A DNA stretch of 64,000 nt, from NCBI RefSeq assembly GCF_029227915.1, contig NC_079876.1, forward strand, positions 34,269,828 through 34,333,827, read 5' to 3'. Made by a program: the position numbers and the translations under genes. Below the pieces are notes generated by a model that had not been told where the DNA came from, searched no databases, and saw nothing but the letters and a program-made list of their open reading frames with translations. Each line of letters starts with the position of its first letter. The stretch's first letter is position 1. Shown piece after piece: positions 36,643 through 50,495 of this stretch. The DNA is from Hydractinia symbiolongicarpus (Eukaryota > Cnidaria > Hydrozoa > Anthoathecata > Hydractiniidae).

Positions 36643-38841
36643 AAAAAAATGACTCATTTATCTAAACTCCTAAATGTAGCGCTACCACAGCGCCCAGTGT
36701 AATCGCTGAGTTCCGGCAATCACGTCAAATTAAGAAGAATGTTATTTCTTGGAGTCCAATTGTCTCCTTTATCACATTTATAAGGTCACAGTCCATAATC
36801 AGTTCAATTAAGTCCCATAGTCAATCGTTTCACTGTTAAAAGCAATACAACCTAGTAATATCAGAAAAATATCGCTAAATACATGTTGGTACGAATATGT
36901 GCCTCAACCATTGTAACTCAAACGGATTGATACTGTTAGAAAGTCAATGAAATATACTTTTTGAAACTGTCTCTATTTCTTCAGCGCGGGTTAACAGCTA
37001 GGATTGGTCGCACAGTAAGAAATGACTTATTTATCTAAATTTTGATATGAAGCGCTACCACAGAGCCCAGTGTAATCGCTAAGTTTCGGCAATCATGTCA
37101 AATTAAGAAGAATGTTATTTCTTGGAGTCCAATTTTCTCCTTTATCACATTTATCAGGTCACAATCCAAAGTTAGTTCAATTAAGTCCTATAGTCAATCG
37201 TTTCATAGTTAAAAGCGATGCAACCTAGTAATATTAGAAAAATATTGCTAAATACATGTTGGTACGAATATGTGACCAAACCGTTGTAACTGAAAGGGAC
37301 TGACACCGTTGGAAAAATCAATGAAATGTAGTTTTTGAAACTTTCGCTATTTCTTCAGCGCACGATAACGGATAGGATTGGTCCCACAGTAAAAAATGAC
37401 TTATTTATCTAAACTCTTAAATGAAGCGCTACCACAGCGGCCAGTGTAATCGCTGAGTTCCGGCAATCACGTCAAATTAAGAAGAATGTTATTTCTTGAA
37501 GTCCAATTGTCTCATTTTTCACATTTATCAGGTCACAGTCCAAAGTTAGTTCAATTAAGTCCCACAGTAAATCGTTTCATTGTTAAAAGCGATGCAACCT
37601 AGTAATATCAAAAAAATTTCGCTAAATACATGTTGGTACGAATATGTTACACAACCGTTGAAACTCAAACGGACTGACACCGTTAGAAAGTCAATGAAAT
37701 GTAGTTTTTGAAACTGTCGCTATTTCTTCAGCGCGCCATAACGGATAGGATTGGTCCCACAGTAAAGAATGACTTATTTATCTAAATTTGTAAATGAAGC
37801 GCTACCACAGCGCCCAGTGTAATCGCTGAGTTCCGGCAATGACGTCAAATTAAGAAGAATGTTATTTCTTGGAGTACAATTGTCTCATTTATCACATTTA
37901 TCAGGTCACAGTCCAAAGTTAGTTCAATTAAGTCCCACAGTCAGTCGTTTCACTGTAAAAAGCGATGAAACCTATTAATATCAGACAAATATCGCTAAAT
38001 ACATGTTGGTACGAATATGTGACCCAAACGTTGTAACTCAAACGGACTGACACTGTTAGAAAGTCAATGAAATGTAGTTTTTGAAACTATTGCTACTTCT
38101 TCAGCGCACGCTAACGGCTAGGATTGGTCCCACAGTCAAAAAATGACTTTTTTTAGCTTAATTTTTAAATGAAGCGCTACCACAGCGCTCAGTGTAATCG
38201 CTGAGTTCTGCCAATCACGTCAAATTAAGAAGAATGTTATTTCTTGGAGTCCAATTGTCTCACTTTCACATTTATAAGGTCACAGTCCATAATCAGTTCA
38301 ATTAAGTCCCACAGTCAATCGTTTCACTGTTAAAAGCCATACAACCTAGTAATATTAGAAAAATATTGCTAAGTACATGTTGGTACAAATATGTGACCAA
38401 ACCATTGTAACTCAAACGGACTGACACTGTTAGAAAGTCAATGAAATGTAGTGTTTGAAACTATTGCTACTACTTCAGCGCGCGCTAATGGCTAGGATTG
38501 GTCCCACAGTAAAAAAATGTCTTTTTTAGCTTAATTTTTAAATGAAGCGCTACCACAGCGCCCAGTGTAATCGCTGAGTTCCGGCAATCACGTCAAATTA
38601 AGAAGAATGTTATTTCTTCGAGTCCAATTGTCTCCTTTATCACATTTATCAGGTGACAGTCCAAAGTTAGTTCAATTAGGTCCCACAGTCAATCGTTTCA
38701 TAGTTAAAAGCGATGCAACCTAGTAATATTAGAAAAATATTGTTAAGTACATGTTGGTACGAATATGTGACCAAACTGTTGTAACTAAAAGGAACTGACA
38801 CCGTTAAAAAGTCAATGAAATTAAGTTTTTGAAACTATTGC

Positions 38842-40004
38842 TATTTCTTCAGCGCGCGATAACGGATAGGATTGGTCCCACAGTAAAAAAATGACTCATT
38901 TATCTAAACTCCTAAATGTAGCGCTACCACAGCGCCCAGTGTAATCGCTGAGTTCCGGCAATCACGTCAAATTAAGAAGAATGTTATTTCTTGGAGTCCA
39001 GTTGTCTCACTTTCACATTTATAAGGTCACAGTCCATAATCAGCTCAATTAAGTCCCACAGTCAATCGTTTCACTGTTAAAAGCCATACAACCTAGTAAT
39101 ATTAGAAAAATATTGCTAAGTACATGTTGGTACAAATATGTGACCAAACCATTGTAACTCAAACGGACTGACACCGTTAGAAAGTCAATGAAATGTAGTG
39201 TTTGAAACTATTGCTACTACTTCAGCGCTCGCTAACGGATAGGATTGGTCCCACAGTAAAAAAATGACTTATTTATCCAAACTCTTAAATGTAGCGCTAC
39301 CACAGCGCCCAGTGTAATCGCTGAGTTCCGGGAATCACGTCAAATTAAGAAGAATGTTATTTCTAGGAGTCCAATTGTCCCCTTTATCACATTTATAAGG
39401 TCACAGTCCATAATCAGTTCAATTAAGTCCCATAGTCAATCGTTTCACTGTTAAAAGCAATACAACCTAGTAATATCAGAAAAATATCGCTAAATACATG
39501 TTGGTACGAATATGTGCCTCAACCATTGTAACTCAAACAGATTGATACTGTTAGAAAGTCAATGAAATATACTTTTTGAAACTGTCTCTATTTCTTCAGC
39601 GCGGGATAACAGCTAGGATTGGTCCCACAGTAAGAAATGACTTATTTATCTAAATTTTGATATGAAGCGCTACCACAGAGCCCAGTGTAATCGCTAAGTT
39701 TCGGCAATCATGTCAAATTAAGAAGAATGTTATTTCTTGGAGTCCAATTGTCTCCTTTATCACATTTATCAGGTGACAGTCCAAAGTTAGTTCAATTAAG
39801 TCCTATAGTCAATCGTTTCATAGTTTTAAACGATGCAACCTAGTAATATTAGAAAAATATTGCTAAATACATGTTGGTACGAATATGTGACTCAACCGTT
39901 GTAACTCAAACAGATTGATACTGTTAGAAAGTCAATAAAATGTAGTTTTTGAAACTATTGCTACTTCTTCAGCGCGCGCTAACGGCTAAGATTGGTCCCA
40001 CAGT
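38842..40004 (+). repeat. Second copy of the 35480-36642 segment
   Basis: Matches 35480-36642 at a 3362-bp offset with a few differences (gttccgggaatc for gttccggcaatc; gtcccctttatc for gtctcctttatt; tagttttaaacg for tagtgaaaaacg). Both copies are again present inside the larger duplication at 45.2-46.4 kb and 49.7-50.8 kb. Confidence 0.85.
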
Positions 40005-41907
40005 CAAAAAATGACTTTTTTTAGCTTAATTTTTAAATGAAGCGCTACCACAGCGCTCAGTGTAATCGCTGAGTTCTGCCAATCACGTCAAATTAAGAAG
40101 AATGTTGTTTCTTGGAGTCCAATTGTCTCACTTTCACATTTATAAGGTCACAGTCCATAATCAGTTCAATTAAGTCCCACAGTCAATCGTTTCACTGTTA
40201 AAAGCCATACAACCTAGTAATATTAGAAAAACATTGCTAAGTACATGTTGGTACGAATATGTGACCAAACCATTGTAACTCAAACGGACTGACACCGTTA
40301 GAAAGTCAATGAAATGTAGTGTTTGAAACTATTGCTACTTCTTCAGCGCGCGCTAACGGCTAGGATTGGTCCCACAGTAAAAAAATGACTTTTTTTAGCT
40401 TACTTTTTAAATGAAGCGCTACCACAGCGCCCAGTGTAATCGCTGAGTTCCGGCAATCACCTCAAATTAAGAAGAATGTTATTTCTAGGAGTCCAATTGT
40501 CTCCTTTATCACATTTATAAGGTCACAGTCCATAATTAGTTCAATTAAGTCCCATAGTCAATCGTTTCACTGTTAAAAGCAATACAACCTAGTAATATCA
40601 GAAAAATATCGCTAAATACATGTTGGTACGAATATGTGCCTCAACCATTGTAACTCAAACGGATTGATACTGTTAGAAAGTCAATGAAATAAACTTTTTG
40701 AAACTGTCTCTATTTCTTCAGCGCGGGATATCAGCTAGGATTGGTCCCACAGTAAGAAATGACTTATTTATCTAAATTTTTATATGAAGCGCTACCACAG
40801 AGCCCAGTGTAATCGCTAAGTTTCGGCAATCATGTCAAATTAAGAAGAATGTTATTTCTTGGAGTCCAATTGTCTCATTTTTCACATTTATCAGGTCACA
40901 GTCCAAAGTTAGTTCAATTAAGTCCCACAGTCAATCGTTTCTTTGTTAAAAGCGATGAAACCTAGTATTATCAAAAAAATATCGCTAAATACATGTTGGT
41001 ACGAATATGTGACACAACCGTTGAAACTCAAACGGATTGACACCGTTAGAAAGTCAATAAAATGTAGTTTTTGAAACTATTGCTACTTCTTCAGCGCGCG
41101 CTAACGGCTAAGATTGGTCCCACAGTCAAAAAATGACTTTTTTTAGCTTAATTTTTAAATGAAGCGCTACCACAGCGCTCAGTGTAATCGCTGAGTTCTG
41201 CCAATCACGTCAAATTAAGAAGAATGTTGTTTCTTGGAGTCCAATTGTCTCACTTTCACATTTATAAGGTCACAGTCCATAATCAGTTCAATTAAGTCCC
41301 ACAGTCAATCGTTTCACTGTTAAAAGCCATACAACCTAGTAATATTAGAAAAACATTGCTAAGTACATGTTGGTACGAATATGTGACCAAACCATTGTAA
41401 CTCAAACGGACTGACACCGTTAGAAAGTCAATGAAATGTAGTGTTTGAAACTATTGCTACTTCTTCAGCGCGCGCTAACGGCTAGGATTGGTCCCACAGT
41501 AAAAAAATGACTTTTTTTAGCTTACTTTTTAAATGAAGCGCTACCACAGCGCCCAGTGTAATCGCTGAGTTCCGGCAATCACCTCAAATTAAGAAGAATG
41601 TTATTTCTAGGAGTCCAATTGTCTCCTTTATCACATTTATAAGGTCACAGTCCATAATTAGTTCAATTAAGTCCCATAGTCAATCGTTTCACTGTTAAAA
41701 GCAATACAACCTAGTAATCTCAGAAAAATATCGCTAAATACATGTTGGTACGAATATGTGCCTCAACCATTGTAACTCAAACGGATTGATACTGTTAGAA
41801 AGTCAATGAAATAAACTTTTTGAAACTGTCTCTATTTCTTCAACGCGGGATATCAGCTAGGATTGGTCCCACAGTAAGAAATGACTTATTTATCTAAATT
41901 TTTATAT
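39664..41907 (+). repeat. Three-unit HOR of 1122 bp, two tandem copies
   Basis: Order per copy: a gagcc-anchor unit, a gctcag/gttctgcc unit with cactttcacatttataagg, and a cacctcaaatt unit with ttctaggag. Copies are 39664-40785 and 40786-41907. The same pair is carried in the duplicate at 50496-52739. Each copy is 3 bp longer than three 373-bp units because the poly-A/poly-T segment is longer here. Confidence 0.87.
40379..40396. other. A7-TGAC-T7 inverted repeat (example)
   Basis: In units from about 36 kb rightward the tail contains seven A, the bases tgac, and seven T. Elsewhere the tract is shorter (for example agtaaagaatgactta). The tracts form a perfect 7-bp inverted repeat and are A-tracts of the kind that curve DNA. 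Length differences here explain part of the 373 to 375 bp variation. Confidence 0.6.
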
Positions 41908-42653
41908 GAAGCGCTACCACAGAGCCCAGTGTAATCGCTAAGTTTCGGCAATCATGTCAAATTAAGAAGAATGTTATTTCTTGGAGTCCAATTGTCTCAT
42001 TTTTCACATTTATCAGGTCACAGTCCAAAGTTAGTTCAATTAAGTCCCACAGTCAATCGTTTCATTGTTAAAAGGGATGCAACCTAGTAATCTCAGAAAA
42101 ATATCGCTAAATACATGTTGGTACGAATATGTGACCCAACCGTTGTAACTCAAACGGACTGACACCGTTAGAAAGTCAATGAAATGTAGTTTTTGAAACT
42201 GTTACTATTTCTACAGCCCGCGATAACGGCCAGGATTGGTCCCACAGTTAAGAATGACTTATTTACCTAAACTCTTAAATGAAGCGCTACCACAGCGCCC
42301 AGTGTAATCGCTGAGTTCCGGCAATCACGTCAAAATAAAAAGAATGTTATTTCTTGAAGTCCAATTGTCTCACTTTTCACATTTATCAGGTCACAGTCCA
42401 AAGTTAGTTCAATTAAGTCCCACAATTAATCGTTTCATAGTTAAAAGCGACGCAACCTAGTAATATTAGAACAATATTGCTAAATACATGTTGGTACGAA
42501 TATGTGACCAAACCGTTGTAACTGAAAGGGACTGACACCGTTAGAAAGTCAATGAAATGTAATTTTTGAAAATGTCGCTATTTTTTCAGCGCGCGATAAC
42601 GGATAGGATTGGTCCCACAGTAAGGAATGACTTATTTATCTAAACTCTTAAAT

Positions 42654-44145
42654 GAAGCACTACCACAGCGGCCAGTGTAATCGCTGATTTCCGGCAATCA
42701 CGTCAAATTAAGAAGAATGTTATTTCTTGGAGTCCAATTGTCTCATTTATCACATTTATCAGGTCACAGTCCAAAGTTAGTTCAATTAAGTCCCACAGTC
42801 AATCGTTTCATTGTTAAAAGGGATGCAACCTAGTAATGTCAGAAAAATATCGCTGAATACATGTTGGTACGAATATGTGACCCAACCGTTGTAACTCAAA
42901 CGGACTGACACCGTTAGAAAGTCAATGAAATGTAGTTTTTGCAACTGTCACTATTTCTTCAGCCCGCGATAACGGCCAGGATTGGTCCCACAGTAAAGAA
43001 TGACTTATTTACCTAAACTCTTAAATGAAGCGCTACCACAGCGCCCAGTGTAATCGCTGAGTTCCGGCAATCCCGTCAAATTAAGAAGAATGTTATTTCT
43101 TGAAGTCCAATTGTCTCACTTTTCACATTTATCAGGCCACAGTTCAAAGTTAGTTCAATTAAGTCCCACAGTCAATCGTTTCATAGTTAAAAGCGACGCA
43201 ACCTAGTAATATTAGAACAATATTGCGAAATACATGTTGGTACGAATATGTGACCAAACCGTTGTAACTGAAAGGGACTGACACCGTTAGAAAGTCAATG
43301 AAATGTAGTTTTTGAAATTGTCGCTATTTTTTCAGCGCGCGATAACGGATAGGATTGGTCCCACAGTAAGAAATGACTTATTTATCTAAACTCTTAAATG
43401 AAGCGCTACCACAGCGGCCAGTGTAATCGCTGATTTCCGGCAATCACGTCAAATTAAGAAGAATGTTATTTCTTGGAGTCCAATTGTCTCATTTATCACA
43501 TTTATCAGGTCACAGTCCAAAGTTAGTTCAATTAAGTCCCACAGTCAATCGTTTCATTGTTAAAAGGGATGCAACCTAGTAATGTCAGAAAAATATCGCT
43601 GAATACATGTTGGTACGAATATGTGACCCAACCGTTGTAACTCAAACGGACTGACACCGTTAGAAAGTCAATGAAATGTAGTTTTTGCAACTGTCACTAT
43701 TTCTTCAGCCCGCGATAACGGCCAGGATTGGTCCCACAGTAAAGAATGACTTATTTACCTAAACTCTTAAATGAAGCGCTACCACAGCGCCCAGTGTAAT
43801 CGCTGAGTTCCGGCAATCCCGTCAAATTAAGAAGAATGTTATTTCTTGAAGTCCAATTGTCTCACTTTTCACATTTATCAGGTCACAGTTCAAAGTTAGT
43901 TCAATTAAGTCCCACAGTCAATCGTTTCATAGTTAAAAGCGACGCAACCTAGTAATATTAGAACAATATTGCGAAATACATGTTGGTACGAATATGTGAC
44001 CAAACCGTTGTAACTGAAAGGGACTGACACCGTTAGAAAGTCAATGAAATGTAGTTTTTGAAAATGTCGCTATTTTTTCAGCGCGCGATAACGGATAGGA
44101 TTGGTCCCACAGTAAGAAATGACTTATTTATCTAAACTCTTAAAT
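42654..44145 (+). repeat. 746-bp two-unit duplication private to copy 2
   Basis: Units 42654/43027 and 43400/43773 are near-identical pairs; both second members have the caatcccgtc variant, which occurs once in copy 1 (34063). Unit 43400 lacks the aaggagaatg variant of its copy 1 counterpart 34436, and the next unit with that variant is 44146. This shows that the expansion occurred in copy 2, or that a contraction occurred in copy 1. Confidence 0.88.
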
Positions 44146-46758
44146 GAAGCGCTACCACAGCGGCCAGTGTAATCGCTGATTTCCGGCAATCACGTCAAAT
44201 TAAGGAGAATGTTATTTCTTGGAGTCCAATTGTCTCATTTATCACATTTATCAGGTCACAGTCCAAAGTTAGTTCAATTAAGTCCCACAGTCAATCGTTT
44301 CATTGTTAAAAGGGATGCAACCTAGTAATCTCAGAAAAATATCGCTAAATACATGTTGGTACGAATATGTGACCCAACCGTTGTAACTCAAACGCACTGA
44401 CACCGTTAGAAAGTCAATGAAATGTAGTTTTTGAAACTGTTACTATTTCTTCAGCCCGCGATAACGGCCAGGATTGGTCCCACAGTAAAGAATGACATAT
44501 TTACCTAAACTCTTAAATGAAGCGCTACCACAGCGCCCAGTCTAATCGCTGAGTTCCGGCAATCACGTCAAATTAAGAAGAATGTTACTTCTTGAAGTCC
44601 AATTGTCTCACTTTTCACATTTATTAAGTCACAGTCCAAAGTTAGTTCAATTAAGTCCCACAGTCAATCGTTTCATAGTTAAAAGCGACGCAACCTAGTA
44701 ATATTAGAACAATATTGCTAAATACATGTTGCTACGAATATGTGACCAAACCGTTGTAACTGAAAGGGACTGACACCGTTAGAAAGTCAATGAAATGTAG
44801 TTTTTGAAAATGTCGCTATTTTTTCAGCGCGCGATAACGGATAGGATTGGTCCCACAGTAAGGAATGACTTATTTATCTAAACTCTTAAATGAAGCGCTA
44901 CCACAGCGCCCAGTGTAATCGCTGAGTTCCGGCAATCACGTCAAATTAAGAAGAATGTTATTTCTTGAAGTCCAATTGTCTCACTTTTCACATTTATCAG
45001 GTCACAGTCCAAAGTTAGTTCAATTAAGTCCCACAGTCAATCGTTTCATAGTTAAAAGCGACGCAACCTAGTAATATTAGAACAATATTGCTAAATACAT
45101 GTTGGTACGAATATTTAACCAAACCGTTGTAACTGAAAGGGACTGACACCGTTAGAAAGTCAATGAAATGTAGTTTTTGAAAATGTCGCTATTTTTTCAG
45201 CGCGCGATAACGGATAGGATTGGTCCCACAGTAAAAAAATGACTCATTTATCTAAACTCCTAAATGTAGCGCTACCACAGCGCCCAGTGTAATCGCTGAG
45301 TTCCGAAAATCACGTCAAATTAAGAAGAATGTTATTTCTTGGAGTCCAATTGTCTCACTTTCACATTTATAAGGTCACAGTCCATAATCAGCTCAATTAA
45401 GTCCCACAGTCAATCGTTTCACTGTTAAAAGCCATACAACCTAGTAACATTAGAAAAATATTGCTAAGTACATGTTGGTACAAATATGTGACCAAACCAT
45501 TGTAACTCAAACGGACTGACACCGTTAGAAAGTCAATGAAATGTAGTGTTTGCAACTATTGCTACTACTTCAGCGCGCGCTAACGGATAGGATTGGTCCC
45601 ACAGTAAAAAAATGACTTATTTATCCAAACTCTTAAATGTAGCGCTACCACAGCGCCCAGTGTAATCGCTGAGTTCCGGCAATCACGTCAAATTAAGAAG
45701 AATGTTATTTCTAGGAGTCCAATTGTCTCCTTTATTACATGTATAAGGTCACAGTCCATACTCAGTTCAATTAAGTCCCATAGTCAATCGTTTCACTGTT
45801 AAAAGCAATACAACCTAGTAATATCAGAAAAATATCGCTAAATACATGTTGGTACGAATATGTGCCTCAACCATTGTAACTCAAACGGATTGATACTGTT
45901 AGAAAGTCAATGAAATATACTTTTTGAAACTGTCTCTATTTCTTCAGCGCGGGATAACAGCTAGAATTGGTCCCACAGTAAGAAATGACTTATTTATCTA
46001 AATTTTGATATGAAGCGCTACCACAGAGCCCAGTGTAATCGCTAAGTTTCGGCAATCATGTCAAATTAAGAAGAATGTTATTTCTTGGAGTCCAATTGTC
46101 TCCTTTATCACATTTATCAGGTGACAGTCCAAAGTTAGTTCAATTAAGTCCTATAGTCAATCGTTTCATAGTGAAAAACGATGCAACCTAGTAATATTAG
46201 AAAAATATTGCTAAATACATGTTGGTACGAATATGTGACTCAACCGTTGTAACTCAAACAGATTGATACTGTTAGAAAGTCAATAAAATGTAGTTTTTGA
46301 AACTATTGCTACTTCTTCAGCGCGCGCTAACGGCTAAGATTGGTCCCACAGTAAAAAAATGACTCATTTATCTAAACTCCTAAATGTAGCGCTACCACAG
46401 CGCCCAGTGTAATCGCTGAGTTCCGGCAATCACGTCAAATTAAGAAGAATGTTATTTCTTGGAGTCCAATTGTCTCCTTTATCACATTTATAAGGTCACA
46501 GTCCATAATCAGTTCAATTAAGTCCCATAGTCAATCGTTTCACTGTTAAAAGCAATACAACCTAGTGATATCAGAAAAATATCGCTAAATACATGTTGGT
46601 ACGAATATGTGCCTCAACCATTGTAACTCAAACGGATTGATACTGTTAGAAAGTCAATGAAATATACTTTTTGAAACTGTCTCTATTTCTTCAGCGCGGG
46701 TTAACAGCTAGGATTGGTCGCACAGTAAGAAATGACTTATTTATCTAAATTTTGATAT

Positions 46759-47880
46759 GAAGCGCTACCACAGAGCCATGTGTAATCCCTAAGTTTCGGC
46801 AATGATGTCAAATTAAGAAGAATGTTATTTCTTGGAGTCCAATTGTCTTCTTTATCACATTTATCAGGTGACAGTCCAAAGTTAGTTCAATTAAGTCCTA
46901 TAGTCAATCGTTTCATAGTGAAAAACGATGCAACCTAGTAATATTAGAAAAATATTGCTAAATACATGTTGGTACGAATATGTGACTCAACCGTTGTAAC
47001 TCAAACAGATTGATACTGTTAGAAAGTCAATAAAATGTAGTTTTTGAAACTATTGCTACTTCTTAAGCGCGCGCTAACGGCTAAGATTGGTCCCACAGTA
47101 AAAAAATGACTTTTTTTAGCTTAATTTTTAAATGAAGCGCTACCACAGCGCTCAGTGTAATCGCTGAGTTCTGCCAATCACGTCAAATTAAGAAGAATGT
47201 TATTTCTTGGCGTCCAATTGTCTCACTTTCACATTTATAAGGTCACAGTCCATAATCAGTTCAATTAAGTCCCACAGTCAATCGTTTCACTGTTAAAAGC
47301 CATACAACCTAGTAATATTACAAAAACATTGCTAAGTACATGTTGGTACGAATATGTGACCAAACCATTGTAACTCAAACGGACTGACACCGTTAGAAAG
47401 TCAATAAAATGTAGTGTTTGAAACTATTGCTACTTCTTCAGCGCACGCTAACGGCTAGGATTGGTCCCACAGTAAAAAAATGACTTTTTTTAGCTTAATT
47501 TTTAAATGAAGCGCTACCACAGCGCCCAGTGTAATCGCTGAGTTCCGGCAATCACCTCAAATTAAGAAGAATGTTATTTCTAGGAGTCCAATTGTCTCCT
47601 TTATCACATTTATAAGGTCACAGTCCATAATTAGTTCAATTAAGTCCCATAGTCAATCGTTTCACTGTTAAAAGCAATACAACCTAGTAATATCAGAAAA
47701 ATATCGCTAAATACATGTTGGTACGAATATGTGCCTCAACCATTGTAACTCAAACGGATTGATACTGTTAGAAAGTCAATGAAATAAACTTTTTGAAACT
47801 GTCTCTATTTCTTCAGCGCGGGATATCAGCTAGGATTGGTCCCACAGTAAGAAATGACTTATTTATCTAAATTTTTTTAT
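46759..47880 (+). repeat. 1122-bp three-unit block private to copy 2
   Basis: Three units (gagcc anchor, gctcag anchor with gttctgcc, and a cacctcaaatt unit) interrupt the copy 1-like order within the equivalent of unit 37049, which resumes at 47881. The same trio occurs in tandem at 39664-41907 and 50496-52739, so this block could be a copy transferred from there. Confidence 0.85.
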
Positions 47881-50495
47881 GAAGCGCTACCACAGAGCCC
47901 AGTGTAATCGCTAAGTTTCGGCAATCATGTCAAATTAAGAAGAATGTTATTTCTTGGAGTCCAATTTTCTCCTTTATCACATTTATCAGGTCACAATCCA
48001 AAGTTAGTTCAATTAAGTCCTATAGTCAATCGTTTCATAGTTAAAAGCGATGCAACCTAGTAATATTAGAAAAATATTGCTAAATACATGTTGGTACGAA
48101 TATGTGACCAAACCGTTGTAACTGAAAGGGACTGACACCGTTGGAAAAATCAATGAAATGTAGTTTTTGAAACTTTCGCTATTTCTTCAGCGCACGATAA
48201 CGGATAGGATTGGTCCCACAGTAAAAAATGACTTATTTATCTAAACTCTTAAATGAAGCGCTACCACAGCGGCCAGTGTAATCGCTGAGTTCCGGCAATC
48301 ACGTCAAATTAAGAAGAATGTTATTTCTTGAAGTCCAATTGTCTCATTTTTAACATTTATCAGGTCACAGTCCAAAGTTAGTTCAATTAAGTCCCACAGT
48401 AAATCGTTTCATTGTTAAAAGCGATGCAACCTAGTAATATCAAAAAAATTTCGCTAAATACATGTTGGTACGAATATGTTACACAACCGTTGAAACTCAA
48501 ACGGACTGACACCGTTAGAAAGTCAATGAAATGTAGTTTTTGAAACTGTCGCTATTTCTTCAGCGCGCCATAACGGATAGGATTGGTCCCACAGTAAAGA
48601 ATGACTTATTTATATAAATTTGTAAATGAAGCGCTACCACAGCGCCCAGTGTAATCGCTGAGTTCCGGCAATGACGTCAAATTAAGAAGAATGTTAATTC
48701 TTGGAGTACAATTGTCTCATTTATCACATTTATCAGGTCACAGTCCAAAGTTAGTTCAATTAAGTCCCACAGTCAGTCGTTTCACTGTAAAAAGCGATGA
48801 AACCTATTAATATCAGACAAATATCGCTAAATACATGTTGGTACGAATATGTGACCCAAACGTTGTAACTCAAACGGACTGACACCGTTAGAAAGTCAAT
48901 GAAATGTAGTTTTTGAAACTATTGCTACTTCTTCAGCGCGCGCTAACGGCTAGGATTGGTCCCACAGTCAAAAAATGACTTTTTTTAGCTTAATTTTTAA
49001 ATGAAGCGCTACCACAGCGCTCAGTGTAATCGCTGAGTTCTGCCAATCACGTCAAATTAAGAAGAATGTTATTTCTTGGAGTCCAATTGTCTCACTTTCA
49101 CATTTATAAGGTCACAGTCCATAATCAGTTCAATTAAGTCCCACAGTCAATCGTTTCACTGTTAAAAGCCATACAACCTAGTAATATTAGAAAAATATTG
49201 CTAAGTACATGTTGGTACAAATATGTGACCAAACCATTGTAACTCAAACGGACTGACACTGTTAGAAAGTCAATGAAATGTAGTGTTTGAAACTATTGCT
49301 ACTACTTCAGCGCGCGCTAATGGCTAGGATTGGTCCCACAGTAAAAAAATGTCTTTTTTAGCTTAATTTTTAAATGAAGCGCTACCACAGCGCCCAGTGT
49401 AATCGCTGAGTTCCGGCAATCACGTCAAATTAAGAAGAATGTTATTTCTTCGAGTCCAATTGTCTCCTTTATCACATTTATCAGGTGACAGTCCAAAGTT
49501 AGTTCAATTAGGTCCCACAGTCAATCGTTTCATAGTTAAAAGCGATGCAACCTAGTAATATTAGAAAAATATTGTTAAGTACATGTTGGTACGAATATGT
49601 GACCAAACTGTTGTAACTAAAAGGAACTGACACCGTTAAAAAGTCAATGAAATTAAGTTTTTGAAACTATTGCTATTTCTTCAGCGCGCGATAACGGATA
49701 GGATTGGTCCCACAGTAAAAAAATGACTCATTTATCTAAACTCCTAAATGTAGCGCTACCACAGCGCCCAGTGTAATCGCTGAGTTCCGGCAATCACGTC
49801 AAATTAAGAAGAATGTTATTTCTTGGAGTCCAGTTGTCTCACTTTCACATTTATAAGGTCACAGTCCATAATCAGCTCAATTAAGTCCCACAGTCAATCG
49901 TTTCACTGTTAAAAGCCATACAACCTAGTAATATTAGAAAAATATTGCTAAGTACATGTTGGTACAAATATGTGACCAAACCATTGTAACTCAAACGGAC
50001 TGACACCGTTAGAAAGTCAATGAAATGTAGTGTTTGAAACTATTGCTACTACTTCAGCGCGCGCTAACGGATAGGATTGGTCCCACAGTAAAAAAATGAC
50101 TTATTTATCCAAACTCTTAAATGTAGCGCTACCACAGCGCCCAGTGTAATCGCTGAGTTCTGGGAATCACGTCAAATTAAGAAGAATGTTATTTCTAGGA
50201 GTCCAATTGTCCCCTTTATCACATTTATAAGGTCACAGTCCATAATCAGTTCAATTAAGTCCCATAGTCAATCGTTTCACTGTTAAAAGCAATACAACCT
50301 AGTAATATCAGAAAAATATCGCTAAATACATGTTGGTACGAATATGTGCCTCAACCATTGTAACTCAAACAGATTGATACTGTTAGAAAGTCAATGAAAT
50401 ATACTTTTTGAAACTGTCTCTATTTCTTCAGCGCGGGATAACAGCTAGGATTGGTCCCACAGTAAGAAATGACTTATTTATCTAAATTTTGATAT

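Larger units (their letters stand above)
33040..42003 (+). repeat. Large tandem segmental duplication, copy 1 (~8.96 kb, 24 units)
   Basis: From about 33040 the order and private variants of the units match those from about 42004 onward at an offset of 8964 bp, which increases to 9710 bp after 43400 and to 10832 bp after 47880. Copy-specific landmarks shared by both: ctacagcccgcg, cacaattaatcg, tgaagcactacc, gttccgaaaatcac, caatgacgtcaaatt and gtcccctttatc. The copy 1/copy 2 junction lies within one unit, between 42004 and about 42063, where the unit starting 41908 changes from the 40786 type to the 32944 type. Confidence 0.93.

Noticed and set aside
37840-37847. Perfect CRE palindrome TGACGTCA (also 48672-48679) and TCACGTGA at 27392-27399
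   Set aside because: Single-base variants of the common tcacgtcaaa block in one or two units. With about 172 diverging copies, such chance matches are expected.
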